Notes: generated by a model from the sequence alone, not told the origin. DNA of 64,000 nucleotides from Limimaricola soesokkakensis (GCF_900172345.1 NZ_FWFY01000002.1:372001-436000); one strand, 5' to 3'; shown: positions 1 through 9,425, numbered from the stretch's first letter. Made by a program: numbers and translations.

Positions 1-1103
1 CTCTGCGGGTTATTCTTTTCGCTCGCCTCGTCGAACTCGCGCAGCAATTCACGCTGCCGCGCGGTGAGGTTCACCGGCGTCTCGACCGCGAGTTCGATGA
101 ACATGTCGCCGCGCTGGCCGCCGCGCAGCGCCGGCATGCCCTTGCCGCGCAGCCGCATCTGCCGGCCCGACTGGCTGCCCTCGGGGATCTTCACCCGGCT
201 CTTGCCGCCATCGATGGTCGGCACCTCGATATCGCCACCCAGCGCCGCCGCCGCCATCGAGACGGGAACGCGGCAGTAGAGATCATGGCCATCGCGCTTG
301 AACAGCTGATGCTCGGCCACGTCGATGAAGATGTAGAGATCGCCCGAAGGACCGCCCCTGAGCCCGGCCTCGCCCTCGCCAGCGAGACGGATCCGGGTGC
401 CGGTCTCGACGCCCGCCGGGATGTTGACCGAGAGCGACTTCTCCTTTTCGACGCGTCCCGCGCCCTGGCAGGCCCGGCAGGGATCCTTGATGATCTGGCC
501 GATGCCGTTGCAGGTCGGGCAGGTGCGCTCGACCGTGAAGAAGCCCTGCTGCGCGCGGACCTTGCCCATGCCCGAGCAGGTCGGGCAGGTGGCGGGCTCG
601 GAGCCGTCGGAGGCGCCGGAGCCGTGGCACTTGCCGCAGGTGACCGAGGTCGGCACCGTCACGGTCTTCTGCATGCCGGCGAAGGCGTCCTCAAGATTGA
701 TGCGCAGGTTGTAGCGCAGGTCGTTGCCGCGCGCGGCGCGGGACCGGCCGCCGCCACCGCCGCGCTGGCCCATGAAATCGCCGAACAGATCGTCGAACAC
801 GTCCGAGAAGGCCGAGGCGAAATCGCCCTGCCCACGGAAGCCGCCAGCGCCGCCGCCCGGACGCCCGCCCATGCCGCCCTCGAAGGCGGCGTGGCCATAG
901 CGGTCATAGGCGGCCTTCTTGTCGGCGTCCTTGAGCACGTCATAGGCCTCGTTGGCGGCCTTGAACTGCTCCTCGGCCTGCGGGTTGTCGGAGTTGCGGT
1001 CGGGATGCAGCTCCTTCGCCTTGCGGCGATAGGCCTTCTTGATCTCGTCGGCGGACGCGCCCTTGGAGACCCCGAGCGTTTCGTAATAGTCGCGTTTTGC
1101 CAT
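1..1103 (-). CDS. dnaJ: Chaperone protein DnaJ (C-terminus cut by window edge)
   Basis: Hsp40 co-chaperone that stimulates the DnaK ATPase and delivers unfolded clients. The reading frame begins [12 protein letters not shown] and is open to the window edge, giving about 367 residues, so only some 15 are missing. The J-domain holds HPD at residues 33-35, followed by a Gly/Phe-rich stretch (about 70-125) and four zinc-binding CxxCxGxG repeats ([32 protein letters not shown]). The visible end, with [14 protein letters not shown], is typical of alphaproteobacterial DnaJ. It lies 81 bases behind dnaK on the same strand, with a strong stem-loop between them, and is probably co-transcribed with dnaK. 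Confidence 0.97.
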   Translation of the reverse strand, partial: MAKRDYYETLGVSKGASADEIKKAYRRKAKELHPDRNSDNPQAEEQFKAANEAYDVLKDADKKAAYDRYGHAAFEGGMGGRPGGGAGGFRGQGDFASAFSDVFDDLFGDFMGQRGGGGGRSRAARGNDLRYNLRINLEDAFAGMQKTVTVPTSVTCGKCHGSGASDGSEPATCPTCSGMGKVRAQQGFFTVERTCPTCNGIGQIIKDPCRACQGAGRVEKEKSLSVNIPAGVETGTRIRLAGEGEAGLRGGPSGDLYIFIDVAEHQLFKRDGHDLYCRVPVSMAAAALGGDIEVPTIDGGKSRVKIPEGSQSGRQMRLRGKGMPALRGGQRGDMFIELAVETPVNLTARQRELLREFDEASEKNNPQ

Positions 1104-1129
1104 AGGATCGTCCTACCTTTCGGAAACGG

Positions 1130-1162
1130 AAGGAGCCGGCCCGGTCGCCGGGCCGGCTCCTT
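1130..1162 (-). terminator. Perfect 15-bp intercistronic stem-loop between dnaK and dnaJ
   Basis: A perfect inverted repeat with 15-bp arms (AAGGAGCCGGCCCGG and its complement) and a 3-nt loop lies between the dnaK stop and the dnaJ start. On the transcribed strand it is not followed by a clean U-run. A partial terminator or an mRNA stabiliser setting the DnaK:DnaJ ratio fits better than a full stop. The structure is seen directly; its role is inferred. Confidence 0.6.
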
Positions 1163-1184
1163 GGACTAGAGCTCTCGCGGCGCC

Positions 1185-3107
1185 TCAGCGGCCCCGCTTG
1201 TCGTCGTCCAGATCCTCGAAGTCGGCGTCGACGATGCCATCGTCATCGTTGTCACGCGGCTTGTCGCTCTCGGCAGGCTCCTCTTCGCCGGCCTCGGCCT
1301 GGCTGGCCTTGTAGATCGCCTCGCCCAGCTTCATCGACGCCTCGGAGACGTTCTGGATGCCGGAGCGGATCTTGTCGGGGTTGTCGCCCTCGAGTTCGTC
1401 CTTGAGCGCCGCGATGGCCAGCTCGATCGCCTCGACGGTCGAGGGGTCGACCTTGTCGGAGTGCTCCTCGAGCGATTTCTCGGTCGAGTGGATCAGGCTC
1501 TCCGCCTGGTTCTTGGCCTCGACCAGATCGCGCCGCTTCTTGTCGGCGTCGGCGTTCTCCTCGGCCTCGCGCACCATCTTCTCGATGTCCTCGTCGGTGA
1601 GACCGCCCGAGGCCTGGATGGTGATCTTCTGCTCCTTGCCGGTGCCCTTATCCTTGGCCGAGACCGAGACGATGCCGTTGGCGTCGATGTCGAAGGTCAC
1701 CTCGATCTGAGGCATGCCGCGCGGCGCGGGCGGGATGTTCTCGAGGTTGAACTGGCCGAGCATCTTGTTGTCGGCGGCCATCTCGCGCTCGCCCTGGAAG
1801 ACCCGGATCGTCACCGCGTTCTGGTTGTCCTCGGCGGTCGAGAAGATCTGGCTCTTCTTGGTCGGGATCGTGGTGTTGCGATCGATCAGACGGGTGAACA
1901 CGCCACCCAGCGTCTCGATGCCAAGGCTCAGCGGCGTCACGTCGAGCAGCACCACGTCCTTGACGTCGCCCTGCAGCACGCCGGCCTGGATCGCCGCGCC
2001 GAGCGCCACGACCTCGTCGGGGTTCACGCCCTTATGCGGCTCCTTGCCGAAGAACTTGGTCACTTCCTCGATCACCTTGGGCATGCGGGTCATGCCGCCG
2101 ACGAGCACGACCTCGTCGATCTCGGAGGTCGAGATGCCGGCATCCTTCAGCGCCGCCTGGCAGGGCTTCATCGAGGCCTTAATCAGGTCGCCCACGAGGC
2201 TTTCCAGCTTGGCGCGGGTCAGCTTCATGACGAGGTGCAGCGGCGTGCCGGTCTTGCCGTCCATCGAGATGAAGGGCTGGTTGATCTCGGTCTGCTGGCT
2301 CGAGGAGAGCTCGATCTTCGCCTTTTCGGCCGCTTCCTTCAGGCGCTGCAGCGCCATCTTGTCCTGGGTGAGGTCGCTGCCATGCTCCTTTTTGAACTCC
2401 TCGGCGAGGTAGTTCACGATGCGCATGTCGAAATCTTCGCCACCGAGGAAGGTGTCGCCATTGGTCGACTTCACCTCGAACAGGCCGTCATCGATCTCGA
2501 GGATGGTGACGTCGAAGGTGCCGCCGCCGAGGTCGTAGACGGCGATGGTCTTCGAATCCTTCTTGTCGAGGCCATAGGCCAGCGCCGCCGCGGTGGGCTC
2601 GTTGATGATGCGCAGCACTTCGAGGCCGGCGATCTTGCCCGCATCCTTGGTGGCCTGACGCTGGGCGTCGTTGAAATAGGCGGGAACGGTGATGACAGCC
2701 TGCGTCACCTCCTCGCCGAGATAGGACTCGGCGGTCTCCTTCATCTTCTGCAGGGTGAAGGCGGAGATCTGCGACGGGGAATACTTCTCGCCCTTCACCT
2801 CGACCCAGGCGTCGCCATTGCCGCCATCGACGATCTTGTAGGGCACGAGCTTGCGGTCCTTCTCGACCGCGGCGTCGGACATGCGGCGGCCGATCAGGCG
2901 CTTGACCGCGTGGATCGTGTTGGACGGGTTGGTGACGGCCTGCCGCTTGGCGGGCTGGCCGACGAGACGCTCGTCATCGGTGAAGGCGACGATCGACGGG
3001 GTGGTGCGGGCGCCTTCCGAGTTCTCGATCACACGGGGCTGCGAGCCATCCATGATCGCGACGCAGGAATTGGTGGTCCCAAGGTCGATGCCGATTACTT
3101 TAGCCAT
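1185..3107 (-). CDS. dnaK: Molecular chaperone DnaK (Hsp70)
   Basis: ATP-dependent Hsp70 chaperone, 640 aa, the normal family length. The phosphate-1 motif [10 protein letters not shown] is at the N-terminus, and the ATPase-domain signatures ([42 protein letters not shown]) follow in order. The substrate-binding domain and an acidic tail ending in DDDKRGR come after them. An in-frame TTG lies two codons upstream, but the ATG giving MAKVIGID is the standard start. First gene of dnaK-dnaJ and divergent from the AlkB-like gene. A heat-shock-like promoter candidate lies upstream. Confidence 0.99.
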   Translation of the reverse strand: MAKVIGIDLGTTNSCVAIMDGSQPRVIENSEGARTTPSIVAFTDDERLVGQPAKRQAVTNPSNTIHAVKRLIGRRMSDAAVEKDRKLVPYKIVDGGNGDAWVEVKGEKYSPSQISAFTLQKMKETAESYLGEEVTQAVITVPAYFNDAQRQATKDAGKIAGLEVLRIINEPTAAALAYGLDKKDSKTIAVYDLGGGTFDVTILEIDDGLFEVKSTNGDTFLGGEDFDMRIVNYLAEEFKKEHGSDLTQDKMALQRLKEAAEKAKIELSSSQQTEINQPFISMDGKTGTPLHLVMKLTRAKLESLVGDLIKASMKPCQAALKDAGISTSEIDEVVLVGGMTRMPKVIEEVTKFFGKEPHKGVNPDEVVALGAAIQAGVLQGDVKDVVLLDVTPLSLGIETLGGVFTRLIDRNTTIPTKKSQIFSTAEDNQNAVTIRVFQGEREMAADNKMLGQFNLENIPPAPRGMPQIEVTFDIDANGIVSVSAKDKGTGKEQKITIQASGGLTDEDIEKMVREAEENADADKKRRDLVEAKNQAESLIHSTEKSLEEHSDKVDPSTVEAIELAIAALKDELEGDNPDKIRSGIQNVSEASMKLGEAIYKASQAEAGEEEPAESDKPRDNDDDGIVDADFEDLDDDKRGR

Positions 3108-3212
3108 GTTCAAAACCCTCTAGCTCTAGGCGGTTTTCCGGTGCGGACCCGTTGAGGCATCTGCCCCGGACAGGAATTTTGCGGCGGGACGGGCCCGTCG
3201 CGGATCACTGGG

Positions 3213-3243
3213 CTATATAGGGAGGGCATTTTCGGGCTGCAAC
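3213..3243 (-). promoter_or_regulatory. Candidate RpoH (sigma-32)-like promoter of dnaK
   Basis: Reading toward dnaK, a TTGCA box (complement of 3238-3242) is followed after about 16 bases by CCTATATA (complement of 3214-3221), about 105 bases before the dnaK ATG. This resembles the alphaproteobacterial RpoH pattern of a CTTG-type -35 and a CCTATAT-type -10. The match is by eye, and the start site is unknown. Confidence 0.4.
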
Positions 3244-3314
3244 TGGCAGCATTGGCCGAGACGCGCCATTTTGCCGTATGGCCGTATGGCCGGAACCGAA
3301 TGGCGGGAGAGCGG

Positions 3315-3923
3315 ATGAGAGGCGAGGAGATCGAGCTGCGCGGCGTGAAGGTGCTGCCGGGCTTCATCGATGCGGATGCGCAGGCCGCGATGCTGGCGGA
3401 GCTGCGCGAGGTGGCGCGCGCCGCCCCGGTGATGCGCCCGGTGACCCGGCGCGGCCCGATGAGCGTGCAGATGACCTCCGCCGGCCGGCTGGGCTGGGTC
3501 GCGGACCGGCGCGGCTATCGATACGCGCCGCTGCATCCCGAGACCGGCGCACCCTGGCCGCCGATCCCCGACAGCGTGCTCGCCGTCTGGCGCGCGGTCG
3601 CCGGGGTCGCGGTCGATCCCGACAGCTGTCTGGTCAATCTTTACCGCGAAGGGGCGAAGATGGGCATGCATCAGGATCGCGACGAGGGGGATTTCTCCTA
3701 TCCGGTGGTGTCGATCAGCCTCGGCGACGAGGCGCTGTTCCGAGTGGGCTCGGTCGAGCGGGGCGGTTCGACCGCCTCGATCTGGCTGCGTTCGGGCGAC
3801 GTGGCGGTGATGAGCGGCGCGGCGCGGCTGGTGCATCACGGCATCGACCGGGTCCGGGCGGGGTCCTCGACGCTGATCCCGGGCGGCGGCCGGATCAATG
3901 TCACGCTGCGGGTGGTGCGGTAG
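3315..3923 (+). CDS. alkB: AlkB-family alpha-ketoglutarate-dependent dioxygenase
   Basis: Fe(II)/2-oxoglutarate dioxygenase expected to reverse alkyl lesions such as 1-methyladenine and 3-methylcytosine in nucleic acids. The 202-aa protein carries the AlkB signature: NLYREGAKMGMHQD supplies His119 and Asp121, VHHG supplies His175 as third iron ligand, and RINVTLR supplies the 2-oxoglutarate arginines (193 and 199). The start at 3315 was chosen because GGGAGAG lies just upstream; an ATG at 3300 and a TTG at 3252 are also in frame. Single gene divergent from dnaK; its 3' end meets paired hairpins. Confidence 0.9.
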   Translation: MRGEEIELRGVKVLPGFIDADAQAAMLAELREVARAAPVMRPVTRRGPMSVQMTSAGRLGWVADRRGYRYAPLHPETGAPWPPIPDSVLAVWRAVAGVAVDPDSCLVNLYREGAKMGMHQDRDEGDFSYPVVSISLGDEALFRVGSVERGGSTASIWLRSGDVAVMSGAARLVHHGIDRVRAGSSTLIPGGGRINVTLRVVR

Positions 3924-3924
3924 C

Positions 3925-3967
3925 AAAACTCTTGCAAGAGTTTTTGCAAAAGCCTTCGAAGGCTTTT
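3925..3967. terminator. Pair of adjacent palindromes between convergent genes
   Basis: Two perfect 20-nt palindromes lie back to back: 3925-3944 centred on CTTGCAAG with A4/T4 ends, and 3948-3967 centred on CTTCGAAG with A4/T4 ends. Each gives a GC-containing stem flanked by A and T runs in both directions. They therefore look like bidirectional intrinsic terminators for the AlkB-like gene and the SH3 gene. Confidence 0.75.
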
Positions 3968-3979
3968 GGCGCGAAAGGC

Positions 3980-4582
3980 TCAGGGGGCGAGCGAACAGCA
4001 GCCGGTGCGGAGGCTGGTCTCGGGTGCCGTGCCGATCAGCATCGCCTCGAAGCCGTAGCGGCGCGAGGACATGCCGTCGGCGCATTGCTGGTTCAGCACC
4101 GACAGGGTCCAGATCGCCCCGCCCGCCGTCACCGCCCCGGCGAAGCGGCCGCGATGGGCGGCGCTGCCCAGGAGATCGGGGGCGGGCGCATCGAAGAGCG
4201 CCCCCTCGGGCGTTTCCATGCGCCATGTCGCACCGGTCTCGAGACGCCAGAACGGTTCGGTCCCGAAGCAGGCGGCGAGGGGCGGTATCGCCCCGTCCCA
4301 TTGTCCGGGGCGACGGTCGAGGAAGGCCAGCGACACCCAGCCGGTGCCCTCGCCGGCATTGACCCGGCCCCAGCGCCCGTCGCGGGACATCTCGATCACC
4401 TCGACGCCGCGCGCGTCATGGGCGAGCCTGCCGATCACCTCGTGGCTGGTGCCGGGGCCCGAGCGGATGTTGAGCGCGTCATCCGCCGCCACCCCCGCCA
4501 CGTCGAACAGCGCCGGCCAGGCATCGACCGTGGCAGAGACGGGCGCGGCCCAGAGGAACACGAGCAGCGCGAGCCACCTCAT
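3980..4582 (-). CDS. Secreted SH3b-domain protein
   Basis: Protein of 200 aa with an N-terminal hydrophobic signal peptide (MRWLALLVFLWAAPVSA). A bacterial SH3-type segment at about residues 28-90 (DALNIRSGPGTSHEVIGRL... GRWGRVNAGEGTGWVSLAFL) follows. The C-terminal part is rich in Cys and Trp and matches nothing I can name. Export to the periplasm and binding to wall material are inferred from the SH3b fold; no enzyme motif is seen. Its ATG overlaps the stop of the ABC permease (ATGA), so the two are probably translated together. Confidence 0.8.
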   Translation of the reverse strand: MRWLALLVFLWAAPVSATVDAWPALFDVAGVAADDALNIRSGPGTSHEVIGRLAHDARGVEVIEMSRDGRWGRVNAGEGTGWVSLAFLDRRPGQWDGAIPPLAACFGTEPFWRLETGATWRMETPEGALFDAPAPDLLGSAAHRGRFAGAVTAGGAIWTLSVLNQQCADGMSSRRYGFEAMLIGTAPETSLRTGCCSLAP

Positions 4583-5400
4583 CGCCCGGCGCTCCAGCTC
4601 GCGGAGGCGCGCTTGCGGGTGAAGAACTCGGCCATCATGCCGATCGCCACCAGCGCCAGCCCGACCCAGAGAGGGTAGAGGGCCGAGGTGAAATGCGGCG
4701 TGTAGTTGAGAAAGATATGGCCGCGGGCCTGATCGATCGCGTGGAACAGCGGGTTCCAGTCGAATACCGGCAGCAGGTAGCCGGGCAGCGTGTTGGCGAC
4801 AAACATCTTGCCCGAGGCGATCATATTGGTGCGCGCATAGACCGAGACGCCAATCTGGGTGAATTCCGGCAGCCAAGGCTTGATCGCCATGAAGATCATT
4901 CCGACGCCGACGCCAGAGAACCACGCAACCAGCAGCATGCCCATCGCGCCGACGGGGTCGTCGATCTCCACCGGCGTTACCAGCACGTGGTAGAAGAACA
5001 GGATCACAAGAAGTGACAGCAGCTGGATGTAGAGCGCGCCCAAGGCCGCCGCCGAGATGGTCACGGCGGTGTTGAGCGGTGCGTGCTTCATCATCGACGA
5101 GGCCGGGCCGTCCGCCTTGACCACCGCCGTCACCGCCTTGGTATGGGTCAGGAACAGGAAAATCCCCGACATCAGGTAGAGCAGGAAATCGCCCCTGAGC
5201 CCGGCGCCGCGCGCGCCGATCAGGGTGAACATCAGGTAGAAGGCGAGCACGAAGATCACCGCCTGCGCGATGTTCAACAACAGCCCGGCCAATGCGTTGC
5301 GGTGGCTCCGGCGCACCTCGCGCACCGTGGAATGATAGATCAGCTCGGCCAGTCCGGCGGCGCGTCTGCCGGTGCCACGGGGGCGCTCGCTTTCGAACAT
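4579..5400 (-). CDS. ABC-2 type transporter permease (polysaccharide export type)
   Basis: Integral membrane protein of 273 aa with about six hydrophobic segments, the first around LLLNIAQAVIFVLAFYLMF. It has the overall layout of KpsM/Wzm-type permeases that export capsule or O-antigen glycans. The start at 5400 (MFESERPRGT) was chosen for the preceding GAGG; a longer reading from 5466 has no ribosome binding site. No cognate ATPase lies next to it, so the partner must be encoded elsewhere. The downstream SH3b gene overlaps it by 4 bases. Confidence 0.8.
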   Translation of the reverse strand: MFESERPRGTGRRAAGLAELIYHSTVREVRRSHRNALAGLLLNIAQAVIFVLAFYLMFTLIGARGAGLRGDFLLYLMSGIFLFLTHTKAVTAVVKADGPASSMMKHAPLNTAVTISAAALGALYIQLLSLLVILFFYHVLVTPVEIDDPVGAMGMLLVAWFSGVGVGMIFMAIKPWLPEFTQIGVSVYARTNMIASGKMFVANTLPGYLLPVFDWNPLFHAIDQARGHIFLNYTPHFTSALYPLWVGLALVAIGMMAEFFTRKRASASWSAGR

Positions 5401-5546
5401 CTGACCTCGCTTGGCGGCCGGCGGGCCGGCGACGAATTTCTTGCCGATCCTCAGGCAGGACATCATAAGGATATCGCTCCGCCTATCAACTTTGCACGAA
5501 GCGGATGACGATTTCGGGGCACCACATTGTTGAAAGGGACGATTGC

Positions 5547-6341
5547 ATGGATTTCGAACGGCTGACGCAGGTAATGCGCACCCTGGCCATCGAAGCGGGC
5601 GAGAAGATCATGGAGATCTATGACGGCCCCGATTTCGACGTCCGCGCCAAGGGCGACGACAGCCCCGTCACCGCCGCCGACGAGGCCGCCGACGCGCTGA
5701 TCTCGGCCGGTCTGCGCGAGGCCTTTCCCGACCTGCCCTTGGTCACCGAGGAGCAGGCCGACAGCCACGGTCAGTCCGTCTCGACCTTCCTGATCGTCGA
5801 TCCGCTCGACGGCACCAAGGAATTCGTGCAGCGCCGCGGCGATTTCACCGTCAACATCGCCCTGGTCGAGGACGGCCAGCCCACCCGTGGCGTCGTCTAC
5901 GCCCCCGCCAAGCAGCGCCTGTTCTACACCGATGCCTCCGGCGTCTCGGTCGAGGAACAGGGCCCCTTCGACGCCCGGACCGCGGGCGCCACGACGCCGA
6001 TCTCGGTGTCGGTGCCCGAGGCCGCGCTGCGCGTCGTCGCCTCCAAAAGTCACCGCGACGCCGCCACCGACGACTATATCGGCAGGTACGAGGTCGCGGA
6101 CATGAAGAGCGCGGGGTCCTCGCTCAAGTTCTGCCTCGTGGCGACCGGCGAGGCCGATCTCTACCCGCGGCTCGGCCGCACCATGGAATGGGACACGGCG
6201 GCCGGTCACGCAGTGCTGGCGGGCGCGGGCGGCCGCGTGGTCCGCTTCGACGATCACACCCCGCTGGGCTATGGCAAGCCGGGCTTCGAGAACCCGTTCT
6301 TCATCGCCCATGCGCCGGGCGTGGAGCTGGCGAAACCCTGA
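5547..6341 (+). CDS. cysQ: 3'(2'),5'-bisphosphate nucleotidase CysQ
   Basis: Mg-dependent phosphatase of the inositol monophosphatase superfamily that hydrolyses 3'-phosphoadenosine 5'-phosphate, a by-product of sulfation and sulfate assimilation. The 264-aa protein has the metal-binding sequences DDSPVTAADEAAD, TEEQ, and DPLDGTKEF, with the C-terminal MEWDTAAGHAVL box. The start at 5547 follows AAAGGGA. Its TGA shares a base with the kdsB ATG. PAP removal is of interest because a sulfotransferase-like gene lies 7 kb downstream. Confidence 0.93.
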   Translation: MDFERLTQVMRTLAIEAGEKIMEIYDGPDFDVRAKGDDSPVTAADEAADALISAGLREAFPDLPLVTEEQADSHGQSVSTFLIVDPLDGTKEFVQRRGDFTVNIALVEDGQPTRGVVYAPAKQRLFYTDASGVSVEEQGPFDARTAGATTPISVSVPEAALRVVASKSHRDAATDDYIGRYEVADMKSAGSSLKFCLVATGEADLYPRLGRTMEWDTAAGHAVLAGAGGRVVRFDDHTPLGYGKPGFENPFFIAHAPGVELAKP

Positions 6342-7144
6342 TGTCCGTCCTGATCGTCATCCCCGCGCGCTATGCCTCGACCCGCTATCCCGGCAAGCCG
6401 CTGGTCGAACTCAGGGGCGCCACCGGCGAGGCGCGCAGCCTCGTCCGCCGCTCCTGGGAGGCGGCGCGGCAGGTGTCTGGCGACCCGCGTATCGTCGTCG
6501 CCACCGATGACGAACGGATCCGCGACCATGCGGAGGGATTCGGCGCCGAGGTGGTGATGACCTCGGAATCCTGCCGCAACGGCACCGAGCGCTGCGCCGA
6601 GGCGTTCGATGTGCTGGGCGGTGGCTTCGAGATCGTCGTGAACCTCCAAGGCGACGCGCCGTTGACGCCGCCCTGGTTCGTGGAGCGGCTGATCGAGGAT
6701 CTGCGCGACCACCCGGTGGCCGAGGTGGCCACGCCGGTGCTGCGTGCCGATGCGGCGGCGCTGCAGGGATTCCGCGAGGATCGCCGCGCCGGCCGGGTCG
6801 GCGGCACCACCGCGGTCTTCGGTGCCGACAACACCGCGCTCTACTTCTCCAAGGAAGTCATCCCCTACACGGGCCGCGACGATTACGCCGCCGACGAGGC
6901 GACGCCGGTGTTCCACCATGTCGGCGTCTATGCCTACCGCCCCTCGGCGCTCGCCGCCTATGGCCGCTGGCCGCAGGGGCCGCTGGAGACGCTCGAGGGG
7001 CTGGAGCAGCTGCGCTTTCTCGAGCGTCGGGTGCCGATCCTCTGCGTCGAGGTCGAGGCGCGGGGACGGCAGTTCTGGGAGCTGAACAACCCGCAGGACG
7101 TGCCGCGGATCGAGGCGATGCTCGCCGAGATGCGGGTGGCGTGA
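6341..7144 (+). CDS. kdsB: 3-deoxy-manno-octulosonate cytidylyltransferase
   Basis: Activates Kdo as CMP-Kdo for LPS inner core or capsule synthesis. The 267-aa protein begins with the nucleotide-binding sequence VIPARYASTRYPGKPLVEL and carries ATDDERI and the NLQGDAP motif. HHVGVYAYR and ELNNPQD follow near the C-terminus. Start and stop are tightly packed: the ATG overlaps the cysQ stop, and the end overlaps the next GTG start. The Kdo-pathway isomerase kdsD lies at 17.9-18.9 kb. Confidence 0.95.
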   Translation: MSVLIVIPARYASTRYPGKPLVELRGATGEARSLVRRSWEAARQVSGDPRIVVATDDERIRDHAEGFGAEVVMTSESCRNGTERCAEAFDVLGGGFEIVVNLQGDAPLTPPWFVERLIEDLRDHPVAEVATPVLRADAAALQGFREDRRAGRVGGTTAVFGADNTALYFSKEVIPYTGRDDYAADEATPVFHHVGVYAYRPSALAAYGRWPQGPLETLEGLEQLRFLERRVPILCVEVEARGRQFWELNNPQDVPRIEAMLAEMRVA

Positions 7145-8385
7145 CGCCGGGGCGCGTCAGCGTCGTCATCGCCAGCCGCGGCCGTGCATCGGCGCTGCGG
7201 CTGTGCCTCACCGCCTTGGCGCAGAACCGTCACCCCGCCTATGAGGTGATCGTCGTCACCGATGCCGAGGGCGAGGCCACGCTGGCGCCATGGGGCGACC
7301 GCATCCGGGTGCGACGTTGCGACGAGGCCAATATCAGCCTCGCGCGCAACATCGGCATCGAGGCGGCGGCGGGCGAGGTGGTGGCTTTTCTCGACGATGA
7401 TGCGCTGCCCGAGCCGGGCTGGCTCGCCGCGCTCACCTCGCCATTCGCGGACGAGACGGTGGCGGCGGCGGGCGGGTTCGTGCGCGGCCCCGGCCATCTG
7501 GGCTGGCAATGGCGGGCGCGGGCGGCCTTCGCCGATGGCAGCTGCCGCGACCTTGTCATGGAAAGGGACGAGACCATGGTGCTGCGCGGCCGGCTTGGGC
7601 GCGGCATCAAGACCGAGGGCACCAACATGGCGCTGCGCCGCTCGGTGCTCGCCGCGATGGGTGGCTTCGATCCGGCCTATCGATTCTATCTCGACGAGAC
7701 CGACCTGAATCTGCGCCTCGCGGCGCTGGGCGCGCGCACCGCCGTGGTGCCGGGGGCGCAGGTGCATCACGGCTATCTCGAGAGCCCGCGCCGCCGCCAT
7801 GACAGGGTGCCGCGGGACCTTTCCGAGATCGGCGCCAGCCTGGCGGTGTTCCTGCGGCGCCACGGCGCCCGGCTCGACGGCAATGCCCGGATCGAGGCCG
7901 AGCGGGCGGCGCAGCGGCGCAGGCTCTTGCACCACATGCAATGGGGCCGGATCGCCCCAAGCGATGTCGGGCCGCTGATGGCGGGCTTCGATGCCGGCGT
8001 CTCCGAGGGACGCCTGCGGGAGTTGAAGCGGCTGTCGCCGCTCGACGAGCCGCCGCCGCCCTTCGCGCCCCTGCATGACGACATGCCCGATATGCCCAGC
8101 GTCTGGCTGTCGGCCCGGCCCTTCACCGCGCGGGCGCAGATGGCCGAGGCCGCGATGCTCGCGGCGCGCGGCCACGTGGTGACCCTGCTGGTGCTGTGGC
8201 CCGATGCCCGACGCCACCGGCTGCGCTTCGATCCGCGCGGCGTCTGGGTCCAGTCGGGCGGGCTGTTCGGGCCGTCGCTGCCGGGCGACCCGGCCTTCCG
8301 CTACTGGCGTTTCGCCGAGCGTGCGGCCTTCGAGGAAGCGCGCCAGAGAGCGCTGCGCGACCCCGCCGCCGGTGGTGCGGTCTGA
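7141..8385 (+). CDS. Family 2 glycosyltransferase
   Basis: Inverting GT2 enzyme of 414 aa starting at a GTG that overlaps the kdsB end by 4 bases. The GT-A fold is visible: VSVVIASRGRASALRLCL at the N-terminus, AFLDDDALPEPGW as the DXD region near residue 80, and an acceptor segment with DETDLNLRLAALG. The last 130 residues are an extra region, ending in Ala and Arg-rich sequence, with no motif I recognise. Donor and acceptor are unknown; the setting with kdsB and galU suggests surface glycan synthesis. Confidence 0.85.
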   Translation: MTPGRVSVVIASRGRASALRLCLTALAQNRHPAYEVIVVTDAEGEATLAPWGDRIRVRRCDEANISLARNIGIEAAAGEVVAFLDDDALPEPGWLAALTSPFADETVAAAGGFVRGPGHLGWQWRARAAFADGSCRDLVMERDETMVLRGRLGRGIKTEGTNMALRRSVLAAMGGFDPAYRFYLDETDLNLRLAALGARTAVVPGAQVHHGYLESPRRRHDRVPRDLSEIGASLAVFLRRHGARLDGNARIEAERAAQRRRLLHHMQWGRIAPSDVGPLMAGFDAGVSEGRLRELKRLSPLDEPPPPFAPLHDDMPDMPSVWLSARPFTARAQMAEAAMLAARGHVVTLLVLWPDARRHRLRFDPRGVWVQSGGLFGPSLPGDPAFRYWRFAERAAFEEARQRALRDPAAGGAV

Positions 8386-8428
8386 TGCGATGAAACCGCC
8401 ATTGTAATCGCGTGTTCTGTGATAGACA

Positions 8429-8444
8429 GATGTGACAGCACATC
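8429..8444. promoter_or_regulatory. Inverted repeat upstream of galU, possible operator
   Basis: A perfect GATGTG-ACAG-CACATC dyad lies 61 bases before the galU start, in a region noticeably richer in A+T than the flanking genes. It could be a regulator site for galU. The only evidence is symmetry and position. Confidence 0.3.
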
Positions 8445-8504
8445 GTGATTTCGTTTTCTACGCCTCCGCTTTTTTCGGAGTGGCGACCCAAAGGACTTAG
8501 ACAG

Positions 8505-9398
8505 ATGACACAACGCGTGACCAAGGCCGTCTTCCCCGTTGCAGGACTTGGAACACGTTTCCTTCCGGCCACCAAATCGGTGCCCAAGGAAATCATGACC
8601 CTCGTCGACAAGCCGTTGATCCAATACGCGATCGACGAGGCCCGCGCCGCCGGGATCGAGGAGTTCATCTTCGTTACCGCGCGTGGAAAATCGGCGCTCG
8701 AGGACTACTTCGACCATTCCCCCGAACTGGAAGCGCGTCTCGCCGAGGATGGCAAGCAGCAGCTGCTCGACGTGCTGAAATCGACCTACATGCCGTCGGG
8801 CGCCATCGCCTATATCCGCCAGCACCAGGCGCTGGGCCTCGGCCATGCCGTGTGGTGCGCCCGCCACCTGATCGGCGACGCGCCCTTCGCGGTGATTCTG
8901 CCCGACGACGTGATCGCGGCCGACAAGCCCTGCCTGCAGCAGATGGTCGAGGCGCACCGCGAGACCGGCGGCTGCATGGTCGCCGCGATGGAGGTGCCGA
9001 ACGAGCGCACATCCTCCTACGGCGTGCTCGACGTCGAGCCGGGTGAGAGCAATGCGATGAAGGTGCGCGGCATGGTCGAAAAGCCCAAGCCCGCTGACGC
9101 GCCTTCGAACCTCGCGGTGATCGGCCGCTACATCCTGTCGCCCGAGGTGATGCACCACCTCGATTCCGGCGAAAAGGGTGCAGGCGGCGAGATTCAGCTG
9201 ACCGACGCCATCGCCAAGGAAATCGACGGGCCGCGCGGCGTCTATGGCTACCGTTTCGCAGGCGAGCGCTACGATTGCGGCTCGAAGGCAGGCTTCCTGC
9301 AGGCGACTGTGGCCTTCGGCCTCGCCCGCGAGGAGTTGCGCGACGAGTTCGGCCAGTATCTCAACGAGGTCATGGGTCTGCGCAACGCCGCGCAGTAA
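8505..9398 (+). CDS. galU: UTP--glucose-1-phosphate uridylyltransferase
   Basis: Makes UDP-glucose from glucose-1-phosphate and UTP, the donor for exopolysaccharide, LPS core and osmoregulated glucans. The 297-aa protein has the full family pattern: AVFPVAGLGTRFLPATKSVPKE at the N-terminus, LGLGHAVWCA, ILPDDVI, GMVEKPKP and GYRFAGERYDCGSKAGF. The start was placed at 8505 (MTQRVTKAVFPVAG), with AAAGGAC upstream. It heads the plus-strand run toward three more sugar-transfer genes. Confidence 0.97.
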   Translation: MTQRVTKAVFPVAGLGTRFLPATKSVPKEIMTLVDKPLIQYAIDEARAAGIEEFIFVTARGKSALEDYFDHSPELEARLAEDGKQQLLDVLKSTYMPSGAIAYIRQHQALGLGHAVWCARHLIGDAPFAVILPDDVIAADKPCLQQMVEAHRETGGCMVAAMEVPNERTSSYGVLDVEPGESNAMKVRGMVEKPKPADAPSNLAVIGRYILSPEVMHHLDSGEKGAGGEIQLTDAIAKEIDGPRGVYGYRFAGERYDCGSKAGFLQATVAFGLAREELRDEFGQYLNEVMGLRNAAQ

Positions 9399-9425
9399 TC
9401 GCGACGTAGGCGGATACCCGGCCAC

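Noticed and set aside
285-1169. A 294-codon open frame on the plus strand opposite dnaJ
   Set aside because: Antisense shadow of dnaJ, whose J-domain and zinc repeats are unmistakable.
1461-3155. A 564-codon open frame on the plus strand opposite dnaK
   Set aside because: It mirrors dnaK codon by codon in a high-GC sequence, has repetitive His/Leu/Asp-rich composition, and no ribosome site or known motif. dnaK on the other strand is certain.
3270-3290. Short tandem repeat of GCCGTATG before the AlkB-like gene
   Set aside because: Only two overlapping units; too little to call a functional repeat.
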